DNA of 64,000 nucleotides from Trichosphaerium sp. ATCC 40318 (lineage: Eukaryota > Discosea > Flabellinia > Trichosidae), in contig JALMLS010000179.1 in assembly GCA_038496445.1 (NCBI GenBank), positions 434,001 through 498,000 on the forward strand, given 5' to 3'. Positions 54,387-64,000 of this stretch are shown one piece after another. Under the pieces are notes generated by a model that saw only the letters and a list, made by a program, of their open reading frames with translations, was not told where the DNA came from and ran no database searches. The stretch's first letter is position 1. Every line of letters begins with the position of its first letter. The position numbers and the translations under genes are program-made.

Positions 54387-57276
54387 ATGGGCGCTATCAT
54401 CAGCTATTTCTATAGCCTTGTATTTCCAGTATTCAAACCGCCAGTAGATGGTTAGCATAAAAATACCTTAACCATGTACTAATATTGCTATAGATGATAC
54501 ACCAGACAGCGATAACAAAACCAGTGATGTACGTATTTGACAGGCCTATTTCTAGAACCGTACGTTAACAAGCGCTGCAGGAGCCTACTACTACGCCTAA
54601 AACTACGCCAAAAAGCACCGACGACAAACCCTCCAAACCCAACGAAGGGAAAAACGACGAGCCAACGCGAGACCCTGTTACACCTGCTAGTATGTTCGAT
54701 TTAAAGCGCGATTTTGTTTGTTTAGTTAGTACTCACTCACACTTACAGAAACAGACAAGAATGAGACAGCGCCAGCACCAGAGAAAACGTACGCCATTTT
54801 TGCATCAAAAAACTAAAAATTAGATTCAAAATAGCCTTTCTGTTCCTAATTCGTCTTAGTAAACCAATACCATCTACAGCAGTAAACGCTGAAGAGAAGA
54901 AACCAAAAGTAGACGAGTACGCATTATTTTTTCGCCAATTGTATTAAAACTATCAAACTTCGCAAAGTCTTCAAATCACGTCTAGTTTAAACCGGTGCTC
55001 GCATTCCTATCAATTATAACTCACGATCATTGTTTTTGTTTTCGAACCGTCATCGACTAATTTCGGCCTCTAGATCCCAGTCTAAAGAAGATACTACACC
55101 TAAAGTAACACAAGAAACAACAACCAAGCCACAAGCTGAACCTAAACCTGAAATTATCCCAAAACACGTAGATGAGGAAGAAATTCTTCAAAAAGTCCTA
55201 GACACTGAAATTCCTAAAGATGAACCTACTACTATCGCAGCCGCTCAAATCAAACCTGATGTTCTATTAACTCAACCTGCAGTATTAATTGCTTCTCTAC
55301 CTGTCACAATAGCCGAAGAAGACATACTCACAACTGCTCCATGTGTTCTAGAGTCTGATTCTCTTGCTACAATACCTTCATTCGTATTTGAACAAGATAT
55401 TGAAGAAGAAGAGCCTGTTCTAGCATCAAAAGCACCTCCTCAAGTTGAAGAACCATCAAAAGTCGCGCCAGCACCTCTTAAAGAAGAAAAAGCGTCCGTA
55501 GAAGTACAGAAAGACGTTCAACCTATTGTCGTGTCTGAACCTAAAAAAGAAGAACCTGCAAAACCAAAAATCGTACATGGACCACCATCTACTGTACAAC
55601 ACGTACTCTACTACAACGCCCTCAAATCTCAGAAATTTCCTGTATTGAAGGAACCAAAAAAAGTAGAAGAACCAAAGAAAGCTCCTACACCAGAACCTGT
55701 TGAAAAGAAGGAAGATATCAAACCTGCCTCTGAACCAGTAAAAGAACCTGAAGTAGAAGCGAAGAAACCAGAAGATACAAAACCAGTAGTCAAGCCTTCA
55801 ACAGTACAACATGTTCTATACTACAGCGCGATCGCATCCACAAAATTCCCTAACGCTCCTGTGACCGAGAATAAGGTTCTAACAGACCTTGCTGATGCGC
55901 TTGCTGAGAAGTCAGCAACTCCTGAAAAGAATGAGGTATTGACAGATCTTGCTGATGCTCTTGCCGAGAAGTCTGCTGCTCCCGACACGACGGTTACAGA
56001 GAAGGCTGGAAAGCCTTCTACAGTCCAACATATAACATACTACAACGCACTTAAATCTCAAAAGTTCCCTCAAGCTGTTGCGAAGAAAGAAGTCGTCGAA
56101 GAACCTAAAGTGGAACCAGTCGCAGAAGTATCAGAGGTAGAACCTGTTGTATCAACTCCAGCACCTCAAGCTGCAGTCGAGGAACCAAAACAAGCTGTCG
56201 AAGAAGTAAAACAAACTCCTGCAGTAGCTCCACCATCAACAGTACAACATGTACTCTATTACAGCTCAACTGCTTCAGCGAAGTTCCCAGCTGAAAATAT
56301 GAAGACTGAAGAACCAAAGGACACACTCGCCCCTGCAGTAGTTGCCCCTGTAGAATCCCCTGTAGCAGTTGTCGCGCCTGTTGAAGCGCCTGTGGCCATT
56401 GCAGCTGTCGCAGCCGAATCAGAAGTCCTCGCTTCAATTCCAACACCAGAACCAGCAGTTGAAGAACAAAAGAAGCCAGAAGAAAAATCACCTGTCGATG
56501 TTCCACCATCAACAGTCCAACACGTACTCTACTACAGCTCCACGTCATCAGCGAAATTCCCTGCTGAAACGATGGAAACCCCAACCACTCCAGATGTTGT
56601 AGATACAATAGAACAGCCTAAAGAAGATGTTATTGTTCCAGTATCACAACCGGCAACGGTTGCTCCAGTAGAGGAGTTAAAGGCTGCAGTTGTATCTCAA
56701 GATGTTGACAAACTCGCTGCTAGCCCAAGCGCCGAACCTGAAGAACCTGTACAAGAAAAGCAGGCACCACCTAGTACAGTCCAACATGTTGCATACTACA
56801 ACGCTCTCAAATCCGTCAAGTATCCAACTGCTCCAGAACCAGAGACAAAATCCCAAGAGGCAAAGAAACCTGTGACTGAAACAGTTGCTTCTCAAGCACC
56901 TCCAGCAGTTGATGATCTAGTCAAACCCGTTGAAGAGAAAACAGTTCCAGTTATCACAGAAGAAACAAAAGAATCGAACAAGGATAATCAAGATACACGC
57001 GTGTCTACCGTTCAACATACAGTGTATTACGGTGTTACCTCAGCTGCAAAGTTCAAGAACGTTGAAGAGCAAAATACAAAGAAAGAACCAAGCCCAAAAG
57101 CGATTGAAACAAAAGCGCCTGAAACAAAAGTAGCAGCTCCTCCTCAAGAGCAAGCTTCTAACCCAGTTGTTATTTCGAAACCTTCGAAGGCACAACTATT
57201 GAATATATGGGGTAAAGGAGACTCTATAATTGCGCCAGTAACCGCACCAAAGTTGGTTCCTCTTGATATGTGGTGA
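54387..57276 (+). CDS. STVQH/YY repeat protein, probably membrane-attached
   Basis: Six exons: 54387..54450, 54494..54528, 54581..54689, 54749..54788, 54860..54916, 55074..57276; 835 aa. It starts MGAIISYFYSLVFPVFKP: Gly2 and Ser6 fit N-myristoylation, followed by a short hydrophobic stretch. The rest is Pro/Glu/Lys/Val-rich disorder carrying seven copies of a motif STVQHVLYYNALKSQKFP (variants: STVQHITYYN, STVQHVAYYN, STVQHTVYYG), 70-110 residues apart. Such spaced short motifs in disorder usually dock many copies of one partner. A WD40-like KAQLLNIWG segment ends it. No known family matches. Codon use and introns look native. An alternative upstream Met at 54332 adds a hydrophobic head in the same frame; it is less likely because Gly2 would be lost. 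Confidence 0.8.
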
Positions 57277-58098
57277 TAGATTATCTGGAGAAAAAAAAAA
57301 ATAGAAACCCGAAACCAATTAACCCTGTAACTCTTACTTCAAAAAAAAATAATAAAATGTACTTGTTCTCACTATACTTTAGTCTTTATTAATGTTTACA
57401 TTTCTTTGAGCGTAAAAAGGATTTTCCTTGTAATTTTTCGAGTTTGTCAACATCTTGAGATACAGCTGCAGCTTTAGCTTGTAGGCGTGCTTGTTTGAAT
57501 CAAAAACATAGACTGGGTGTCTTTCTGTGGTTGGTTATGTTTTGGTGATGTTGAGCATTTACCTATTTGCTGACGTAATAACTACCTGGGTAACTGACCA
57601 CGTGAAGAACAAACAACCGTTCCCAAATATTTATTGTTTTTCAAAGTATTTTGTCCCATTCCACATGTACACTTTTTTCCGTTCTATATCAACTATGTTT
57701 ACCCATGGAATTTTCTCAACGAAAGGAACAAGAGAAACAGATGAAGTGAAGAACTTTTTGCCACGTTATCTGAATGTGATTCATGTTGGTTCGGGTAAAC
57801 GTTTTAACACACTTTCTTTAGTTTGACAGTAAAGGTGAATGTTGTAGCTTTGCAAGTTTAAGGATAACCAATCATTTTACTACAATTTTTTTACATAAAC
57901 CCGATCCAGCCTTCGGGTACCTGTATTTTCGAATTACTAATAGTAATTGTCCAAACATTCATCGTAAACGCGTAGTATGATACTAGTACGTAAGAACAGA
58001 CGCCAAATTAGACAAAGGGTGCTAGTGACATAAGTCAAACTCGGGTCTTTTTAGGAAAACGACGAAATTTCCATGTTGAAATTAGAAAGTAAAAACCC
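57277..58098. other. intergenic region with an unresolved small gene
   Basis: About 820 bases between the repeat protein and the C2 gene. A 99-codon plus-strand frame (57527..57826) and a minus-strand exon (see next entry) compete; neither model is complete. Confidence 0.3.
57389..57476 (-). other. possible terminal exon of a minus-strand gene
   Basis: An open stretch reading QAKAAAVSQDVDKLEKLQGK and ending SKKCKH, then TAATAAAG, a stop merged with a polyadenylation-like signal. Composition is that of a helical, basic protein end. Upstream exons could not be joined in phase. Confidence 0.3.
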
Positions 58099-60143
58099 AT
58101 GTCAACAACATACGAACAACAAGAATTACCTAAATACGAGCTTCTTGAGCTTGGAGATGGCGATCAATCCACCGATTTGACACTATCTGGAATACGAGGC
58201 TGTGGGCTTGCTGCCAAAGACATTGGAGGTATGTAGGGAGGCTAACAGAGCGTTTACTACGCTTTTTTATAGAAATAGGACGTTTTGTTAATTCTATTTT
58301 CAGGCACTTCCGATCCTTACGTTAAGTTTTGGATTATTGACAAGGTACGTACTAGAATTTGAGGCGTTTAAAATTTATTTCCTGATCAACCACTCCCTTG
58401 AGGTGCTAATGTGGGTTCTCTTAATGTAGAATAAAGCTGATGAGCCGATAAACCTTAAAAAAATGTCAAGTGATATCGAGGTTTCTGGACAAACAAAGTA
58501 TATTAAGAAAACTCTCGATCCTGTGTGGAACAATCACTATACATTTACTATGAACAAGGCAATAACAAACAAAGTATTTAAACTAGAGTGCTGGTACGTA
58601 ACAATGTTGGAGAAAAAAAATCGTATTGAAGAAAAAAAAGCACCTCGTTTTTTATCACTAGTTGCACGTGTTTGTCTTTGTTTTACATAAAATATTTTTT
58701 ACTTTGTATTATAGTAATAATGTTTGAAAAGGGATAAGGATAAGTTCTCTTCAGATGATTATATGGGTGAAGCAATCCTTGACATTTCAGAGTTTATCAA
58801 AGAACGTTTTGAAAAATTTGATACCTACTCAAATTTGCATGGAGCTCTATCTGGTGGCCATCGACCACCTCCTGTAGTACTCGAGTTAGTTCCGCGTACG
58901 GGATACAAAGGAGAAGTATGTGGAACGATAAGCATTGACTTTCACATTGACATCACGGCGTACAACAAAGCGGCTGTCAAAGAAAGGACGACTATAGCGA
59001 AGAATCTTCAGCTGAAAAATGAAGCAAGAAAGAAGGAACAAGAGCGTCTCAAACAAATCGAAAAAGAAAAACTTGATAAAAAAAAGAAGAAACAAGAAAG
59101 AGTTTTTAATGAATCCTTTGAAGCTGAAAAGAAGAACTTAGATGAAGCATTAGAAAAAGTAAATGAACAAGAAGACTTGTCTTCATTCGACATTAAGTCT
59201 TTAATACCAAAGAAATGTTCATCTAAAGTACGTGCCAAGCTTGTTAAGGATAACTTCAAAAGGATCATTATCAGATTTAAAGACCCTGTCATTGAAGAAT
59301 GCAAAAAGAATAAAGAGGAAGAGAAAATTTGTAAACTTGTGAAGTCGTTCATCAAGTTTTTGACTTCCGATATTAAAGACAATGGTAAAGAGCTCAAAGA
59401 CGTCATCACATCTGAAGACATCGATATTATCATCCAAACTAAGGCCATAGAACTATATGAAAAGAAGATAATATCACGTGCCATGAAATCAAACGGTGTA
59501 GCTCTTGGCGCTCCAACAGAAGAGTTTTTGAAGTCTATATTATGGCCAGGACAGATTGGAGATACGGGTGCTGCTAAAATCAACAGCTGGACTAAAGCTT
59601 CGCCTCCAAGTAACTTCGACTTGGAAGTTACAATCAGCAACTTGACCCATCAGTTTAAACTGATAACAGAATTCCAACAAGAACATGCTGATGTTCTTAA
59701 AAAATGGGGATCTTTCATGATGGCTCTTGACCTCAAATTGCAGACAAAGACAGCTGATATGTTTGCTTCTTGTCCAGAAAGGGCGTGGTCTACGTTTGCT
59801 GAACTTGTTTATAATCTGATACATGGTCCAGCTAAGATACATCAACAAGAGGTTCTCAAAAAGTACGTGTTGTTTCTAACTTTTTGTTGAAATCCCATTT
59901 TTTCCTCTCTTTTTAGTCTTCCGTTGTTTCTAATTTTTTATTTTTGTTAGGTTCTTTACTGGTAGGGATGGATATCTTTTAGTGTCAGGCATAGGCCAAA
60001 ATATTCGTAACATGCGCGTGTTGGAACCTGAGAAGAATGTGCACACTTTTAAGTTACTTTATGCTACATATTTTGAATATCTTTCAATACTGTTAAACGG
60101 AAACTTGTATTGTATGATATGCTTTATTCTTTGGATAACTTGA
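58099..60143 (+). CDS. C2-domain protein with long helical C-terminal region
   Basis: Five exons: 58099..58228, 58304..58344, 58430..58593, 58732..59862, 59951..60143; 552 aa. An N-terminal C2 domain (residues 15-150) has GTSDPYVKFWIID, KKTLDPVWNNHYTF and, across an intron, WDKDKFSSDDYMGE, so all calcium-ligand loops (DPY, WDKDKFSSDD) are present; calcium-dependent phospholipid binding is expected. A Lys/Glu-rich coiled coil follows (KKEQERLKQIEKEKLDKKKK), then a 250-residue helical domain of unknown family (ILWPGQIGDTGAAKINSW). The last 60 residues are hydrophobic (YCMICFILWIT), perhaps a tail anchor or a wrong last exon. Confidence 0.75.
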
Positions 60144-60192
60144 CTTTCACAAGCACTTCATGGTGGTGTAAAAGGAGGATATTACATTATTC

Positions 60193-60748
60193 TCACCTTA
60201 AAACAAACTTGACAGTACAGTTGTCGCCTCCTCCTTGGATTACCAAAACGGTGGATGGCTCGGCTTGACTGTGATTGGATCCAGAATAAGGATTTGAAGT
60301 TGTTAGAACATACTCTTTTCCTGTTTTCACATCCTTGTACCACGCTTTGGCGAGAGTCACACCAGTCATGAATCCATTACTTTCGCATCCGTAAGCTTCT
60401 TCAGTGTTTGACTTGATATCAGAAGGAGGAAGAATCGAGCTACTCCACACACCTAGAAGTGTAAGAAATGTCGAAGATTGCGTTTTGTAGTTTGTACCTG
60501 AGCCACCTGAGTTATCTTTTGGTTGGGGCGCTTTCACAAGCGTGAGATCGTTTCCTGTCTTATTAACGACAATAACATCAATACTTCGGGTAGCTCTACC
60601 ATCTCCAAACAGGTTTTTCTTTAACCTATCCATGAGAGTAGTGCCAATATCGACGGCTATTTAACACGTGCTGTTAGTGTAATAATTTAATAGTTTTGGC
60701 GTTACCTTGCTCAGTCGCGAATGCTATTGCTGCTGCTTTAAATGCCAT
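60193..60748 (-). CDS. actinoporin-like / fungal-lectin-like small beta-sandwich protein
   Basis: Three exons: 60748..60706, 60656..60498, 60452..60193; 153 aa. The second intron (45 bases) is in frame and stop-free and could be missed. The text fits the actinoporin-like superfamily: an amphipathic N-terminal helix, a strand with VVNKTGND, SSSILPP, a CESNGFMTGV strand and TTSNPYSGSN, where actinoporins have their lipid-binding Tyr-rich loop. No signal peptide is present, unlike secreted sea-anemone toxins, so a cytosolic or lectin-like role is as likely as membrane lysis. The family call is weak; aegerolysin is an alternative. Confidence 0.5.
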
Positions 60749-62606
60749 TTATTTCAAATTGATGAGGTGCTTTGTTGGTTGTTGTGGTTATATTATGATA
60801 CCTTCAAAAAGTTCACAAGAAAAACGGAAGTGAAGTGTTTAACTGAAAAACAAGCGGTTTTTTGGTACAGTATGATGTAGCCTTGTAATAGTGTTTAAAA
60901 AACACAGGTTTGTCAAGTATTACATTGTTGAAAGGTGACGTGAGAGGCAACTAAAAAAGAACGCTACTGACAAGTGACATGTGAACTTAAAAATAAAATG
61001 ATGACTTTTTATCAAAACGTAGTATTACCAATATCACGTGCATTCAAAATACATCTACTTGGAATGTACAAAAGTTTGTAGTTTATAAAACGAATTCTTT
61101 TTAAAACGAAACCTGGATTGCTCTAGAAATACCGCCAAAAGCTTCAATCCAATCTCGCAGTTTTTTTTGTTTGAAAGAAAACTACAAACAATTTGATACA
61201 AAGGACAATAGCTGTGTGTACCAGACAGTTCATGATTTAGAACGCCATTATTACAGGTTCTAGATAAGTGCTTGACGTATCTTGTAACTATCCAGAATAA
61301 TACTACATATCTTCTCTATTTGAATGCACGTGACATTGGTAAGGTAATACTACGTTTTGATAAAAAGTCATCATTTCATGGTCAAGTTCTCATGTCACTT
61401 GTCAACAAGGTGTTGTTTACAATAATAGTTTATTATCACGATTAAACAGTTACATAAGTAGTACAGTAGTTTTTCAGTAAAATAGTTCATTGAGGTTTTG
61501 AGCGGTGTGTTTTGACAACTTCAAGCCCACAGGAGTAATCAGCTGAGCCGCCACTGTTTTGGTCATTCAAGGAGAATTGGATGTGATGTACTACTTTACC
61601 TCACATGAAGTGGGCTTGTGAAAAACCGAGCAGTCCAAGCCTTTGGATACTATGCTTTTGTTAGTAAGCGACTACACGAATGAAGTATACAGCTAGAAGT
61701 GCTTACTTAGCTGTTTAAACAACTCTTTGTTAGACTAGTGGAGTATATCTGGTATCATTTGACCCTTAGCTTTCTTTCAAGTCAGGACATTACTATTGTT
61801 GTCAGAAATTGTGATTCTGTGTCAAGATAGGTGCAAACAAAATAATCTGTCGCTTTGTTACCACATTCAATTGTAAATTACCACATCAAAAGAGCTGCGC
61901 TAGAGCCACTAGACATTGATATGTTGAGATACTGTTAAGAACAAGGGATCTTCTAGCAAGAGGGAGATAACACCGACAGCCTCAAAGCATGGTACAATAC
62001 CAAAAGGACTTGTAGTGTACTTTACTGTACTCCTCTTAACTATGTAACAATCCCTTAATATCAGTTGACACTGCTAAAACTAACTGCTGTTCATTTCCAT
62101 TATGTACTTTTACTTCAGTATAAGCCTAAGCGCAACTGTAGAAAGAAAACACCAGATTCAGAGTAGCTAGCCCGTTAGGAGAAAATTAACTATTTTTCAA
62201 GATGCTCACTGCCTTCGAATGTTGTGGGTTTGTGGGTTTGTGTTGCATGTAAGAGCAAAGTCAAGTTTCGAGAAGCATCGAACTCGTTTTAATATCTCTT
62301 CTAGTATCTCAACGGGACAATGTTCCATACAATAACAATTTTAACACAATTTTTAAACTGTGCCTAAGACGGCAAAGCCTGGATAAGTACCTAATTACTA
62401 AACGACACTGTTGAAGTGATATGAAAAACAAACTCAGCTGATAAGGAAACCATAACTAACGATGACAGCACAAAACTATACGCAACTCTGGGCGGTAACG
62501 AAACAAACTACTAAGATATTGTAATGTACAACTTTTTGTTTATTTTGTTTTCTTTCTTCCTCATGCGTTTATCTAAAAAATGAGGCTACGCTAGCTAGCA
62601 TACTTA
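60749..62606. other. 1.9-kb non-coding region with long inverted repeat
   Basis: No frame above 60 codons and no splice-supported exon on either strand. Apart from the inverted repeat at 60968..61403 and a small hairpin-forming pair (CAAGCCCAC near 61524, GTGGGCTTG near 61610) I see nothing. It could hold a non-coding RNA or regulatory DNA for the flanking genes. Confidence 0.5.
60968..61403. repeat. long imperfect inverted repeat (arms of about 85 bases)
   Basis: Arm 1 is 60968..61051 and arm 2 is 61317..61403. Read in reverse complement, the second matches the first over TGACAAGTGACATG, GATGACTTTTTATC, AAAACGTAGTATTA and TCACGTGCATTCAAA with few mismatches and one small insertion. The loop is about 265 bases. 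It could be a MITE-like element with long terminal repeats, a hairpin RNA precursor, or a cruciform-forming regulatory site. Confidence 0.85.
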
Positions 62607-64000
62607 TTAGTCAATCACAACCAACTTCTCGAACTCCTCAGTATCGATTGCTTTTTGAATCATAAGCCAAGGTGTTAGTTCAACACCATCCAAGAATAAG
62701 TTCAACATAGCAGGTGAAAAACCGGATACCATTGCTACGCCAGGCTCTTCCTTTGTTACAGGAATAGAGCTAGAATGACGCAAGTTCCAGTAAACGATTT
62801 GAGGCATATCGAATCCCATGGCTCTAAACTTAGACTTGATATCTTCGTGGCTTGTTCTGAAGGCACCAGTTTGAGCAGCGTCGAATTCCATGTCACTAAA
62901 GACAAAGATTGTTTCTGGCATGTCGTCAGCGTCGACTTTTCCGGTCTTGGCGAAATCAAGTAGTAGATCAAACACAGCAGCGAAGTTTGTGTTCATGCCC
63001 CAAGGCATATTTTTGATAGAGGTAACACGGTCTCTTAGGCTTTTTCCTTGTACTTTGAAGAAAGAAGGAGTACTGTGGAAAGTAATAACGTGATTTTTGA
63101 ATGGACCCTCTGTGACCTCGCTCAAGATAAGACCAAGAGCGATAGCTACTTGCATAGGTATACCGCTCATAGATCCAGATACGTCTACGACAGAAAGGCA
63201 CTTTGGTAAGTTCGAGGCAGCCTTGATTTTGTTGACTTTGTCGGTCCATTGGAGTTCTAGGGCTTGACCGTCTGCGACATTTCCGGCCAATAGTTTCTCG
63301 ATGATAACATGCGGCAAGATAGCTCCAGATGCGATTGTGGCTGTTCCAGCTTTGACTGCATCCAAGTACGCTTGATAACGCTCTTCGTCGTGTTTAGCGA
63401 AGATTTTTCTGTTATTCGCCATACACACAGAAGGGACACGTGTGTATACGATTTTCTTCCATTGATTCGCAGACATATGTACTTCAGGGACGCATGTGTA
63501 CTTTCTCATTGCCGTGAGCGCTTTACGGTATTTATAGAGGCACGCTGGTTCTACGTAAGGTGCACCTTCTTCTCTTTTCTTTGGCTCAGGACAGTCAGGG
63601 AACATGAGCATAGCGATTTTTTGGGCGAGTTTAAACTTCTTGTCGTGTTTCTTGCCTGGAGAAGGCGCCCATTTGGCGCAAAGTGAGATTTTCGCTTTTT
63701 GCTCCATTAGGTCGAAGTCCTCCTTGAGTTGTGTGGCGAATAGTTGTACTACAGCTTCGATTACGCGAGGAAAGTTTTTATCGTTTGAAATATCTTCGCC
63801 TTCTCCCTTTAGGGTTTTTCCAGAGCGTTCTGTAGGTTTAAGGAGTAGTTCGAGTAAATCCTTCCAGTAGCCAAACATAGGAACGCATTTGAGGTTGGCG
63901 ATGAAAGTGTCTGGGTGAGTAGCCAAGAGCCACGTTAGGCAGGTGTAAAAGCATTTTCGCTCGTTCTTTCCGTTTCTTACATCACGTAGCTGAAATATGA
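62607..64000 (-). CDS. DUF2828 / vWA-domain protein (5' end outside window)
   Basis: An open frame from the right edge to a TAG at 62607, at least 460 residues. An AG acceptor near 63991 suggests upstream exons lie outside. NERKCFYTCLTWLLATHPDTF fits the start of DUF2828. A von Willebrand A fold follows with the metal-binding DVSGSMSG, then FHSTPSFFKVQG, TNFAAVFDLLLDFAKTG and IFVFSDMEFDAA. The family occurs in fungi, plants, protists and large DNA viruses; related TROVE-vWA proteins bind small RNAs, so RNA binding is a guess. No defect is seen in the visible part. Confidence 0.88.
   Translation of the reverse strand, partial: IFQLRDVRNGKNERKCFYTCLTWLLATHPDTFIANLKCVPMFGYWKDLLELLLKPTERSGKTLKGEGEDISNDKNFPRVIEAVVQLFATQLKEDFDLMEQKAKISLCAKWAPSPGKKHDKKFKLAQKIAMLMFPDCPEPKKREEGAPYVEPACLYKYRKALTAMRKYTCVPEVHMSANQWKKIVYTRVPSVCMANNRKIFAKHDEERYQAYLDAVKAGTATIASGAILPHVIIEKLLAGNVADGQALELQWTDKVNKIKAASNLPKCLSVVDVSGSMSGIPMQVAIALGLILSEVTEGPFKNHVITFHSTPSFFKVQGKSLRDRVTSIKNMPWGMNTNFAAVFDLLLDFAKTGKVDADDMPETIFVFSDMEFDAAQTGAFRTSHEDIKSKFRAMGFDMPQIVYWNLRHSSSIPVTKEEPGVAMVSGFSPAMLNLFLDGVELTPWLMIQKAIDTEEFEKLVVID

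Noticed and set aside
57527-57826. 99-codon plus-strand frame with a hydrophobic start
   Set aside because: No splice or domain support. A competing minus-strand exon lies beside it, and the composition could come from either strand.
60453-60497. A Thr/Ser-rich insertion in the actinoporin-like protein
   Set aside because: Flanked by GTACAA and CTTCTAG, in frame and stop-free; read as an intron.
1-64000. tRNA, rRNA or CRISPR loci
   Set aside because: No T-loop GGTTCGAATCC-like box with a matching A-box, no rRNA core sequence and no regularly spaced short repeats were found by eye.

Overview
This is a 64-kb piece of a compact, intron-dense eukaryotic nuclear genome with an estimated G+C in the high 30s per cent. 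Introns are short (mostly 40-140 nt). Most begin with GTACGT or a close variant and end in TAG, AAG or CAG; a few begin with GCACGT. I built the gene models by hand from splice sites, reading phase and family similarity. The standard genetic code fits throughout. A cytosolic chaperonin subunit, mitochondrial Hsp70, ribosomal protein eL31, CDC20, epsin, a SNAP-25-type SNARE, RasGEF and RasGAP domains and a talin-F0-like domain all point to a free-living unicellular member of the amoebozoan/opisthokont side of eukaryotes (inference; no rRNA is present to test it). I saw no tRNA, rRNA or CRISPR.

Layout. 0-5 kb: the 3' end of an LRR gene, copy 1 of a duplicated divergent gene pair (89-aa protein plus a pseudokinase-like protein), and an F-box/LRR gene. 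5-13.3 kb (minus strand): an F-box/REM-like/RasGEF fusion, an F-box/WD40 protein, a SNAP-25-like SNARE and a RasGAP-DUF547 protein. 13.6-15.8 kb: epsin. 16-17.8 kb: copy 2 of the gene pair. 18-21.7 kb (minus): a coiled-coil RING protein and an EF-hand protein. 22.1-24.1 kb: CDC20. 24.8-30.4 kb (minus): an intronless F-box/MORN-like gene, a GH79 heparanase-like enzyme, an ALKBH1-like dioxygenase and a START protein. 30.5-36.7 kb (plus): a WD40 protein, eL31 and mitochondrial Hsp70. 36.9-38.3 kb: two small coiled-coil proteins. 38.5-39.8 kb: an inverted, truncated third copy of the gene pair. 40-47.8 kb: two intronless F-box/Cys-rich paralogues flanking a CWF19-like splicing factor, a talin-F0-like protein and an ADP-ribosylglycohydrolase. 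48.4-54.2 kb: an Hsp110-like/TPR fusion divergent from CCT7. 54.4-57.3 kb: a protein with seven STVQH/YY repeats. 58-60.7 kb: a C2-domain protein and an actinoporin-like protein. 60.8-62.6 kb: non-coding DNA with a long inverted repeat. 62.6 kb to the end: a DUF2828/vWA protein running off the window.

Themes. Ras signalling (a GEF and a GAP within 8 kb), ubiquitin-linked adaptors (six F-box genes plus a possible seventh truncated by the window edge, a RING protein and the APC/C activator CDC20), membrane traffic (epsin, SNARE, C2, START) and protein folding (mtHsp70, Hsp110-TPR, CCT7). The strongest candidates for undescribed biology are the Hsp110-like/TPR fusion, the F-box/RasGEF fusion, the STVQH repeat protein, and the thrice-copied divergent module containing a degenerate kinase C-lobe. 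Several intronless F-box genes resemble families that are expanded in giant viruses of amoebae.
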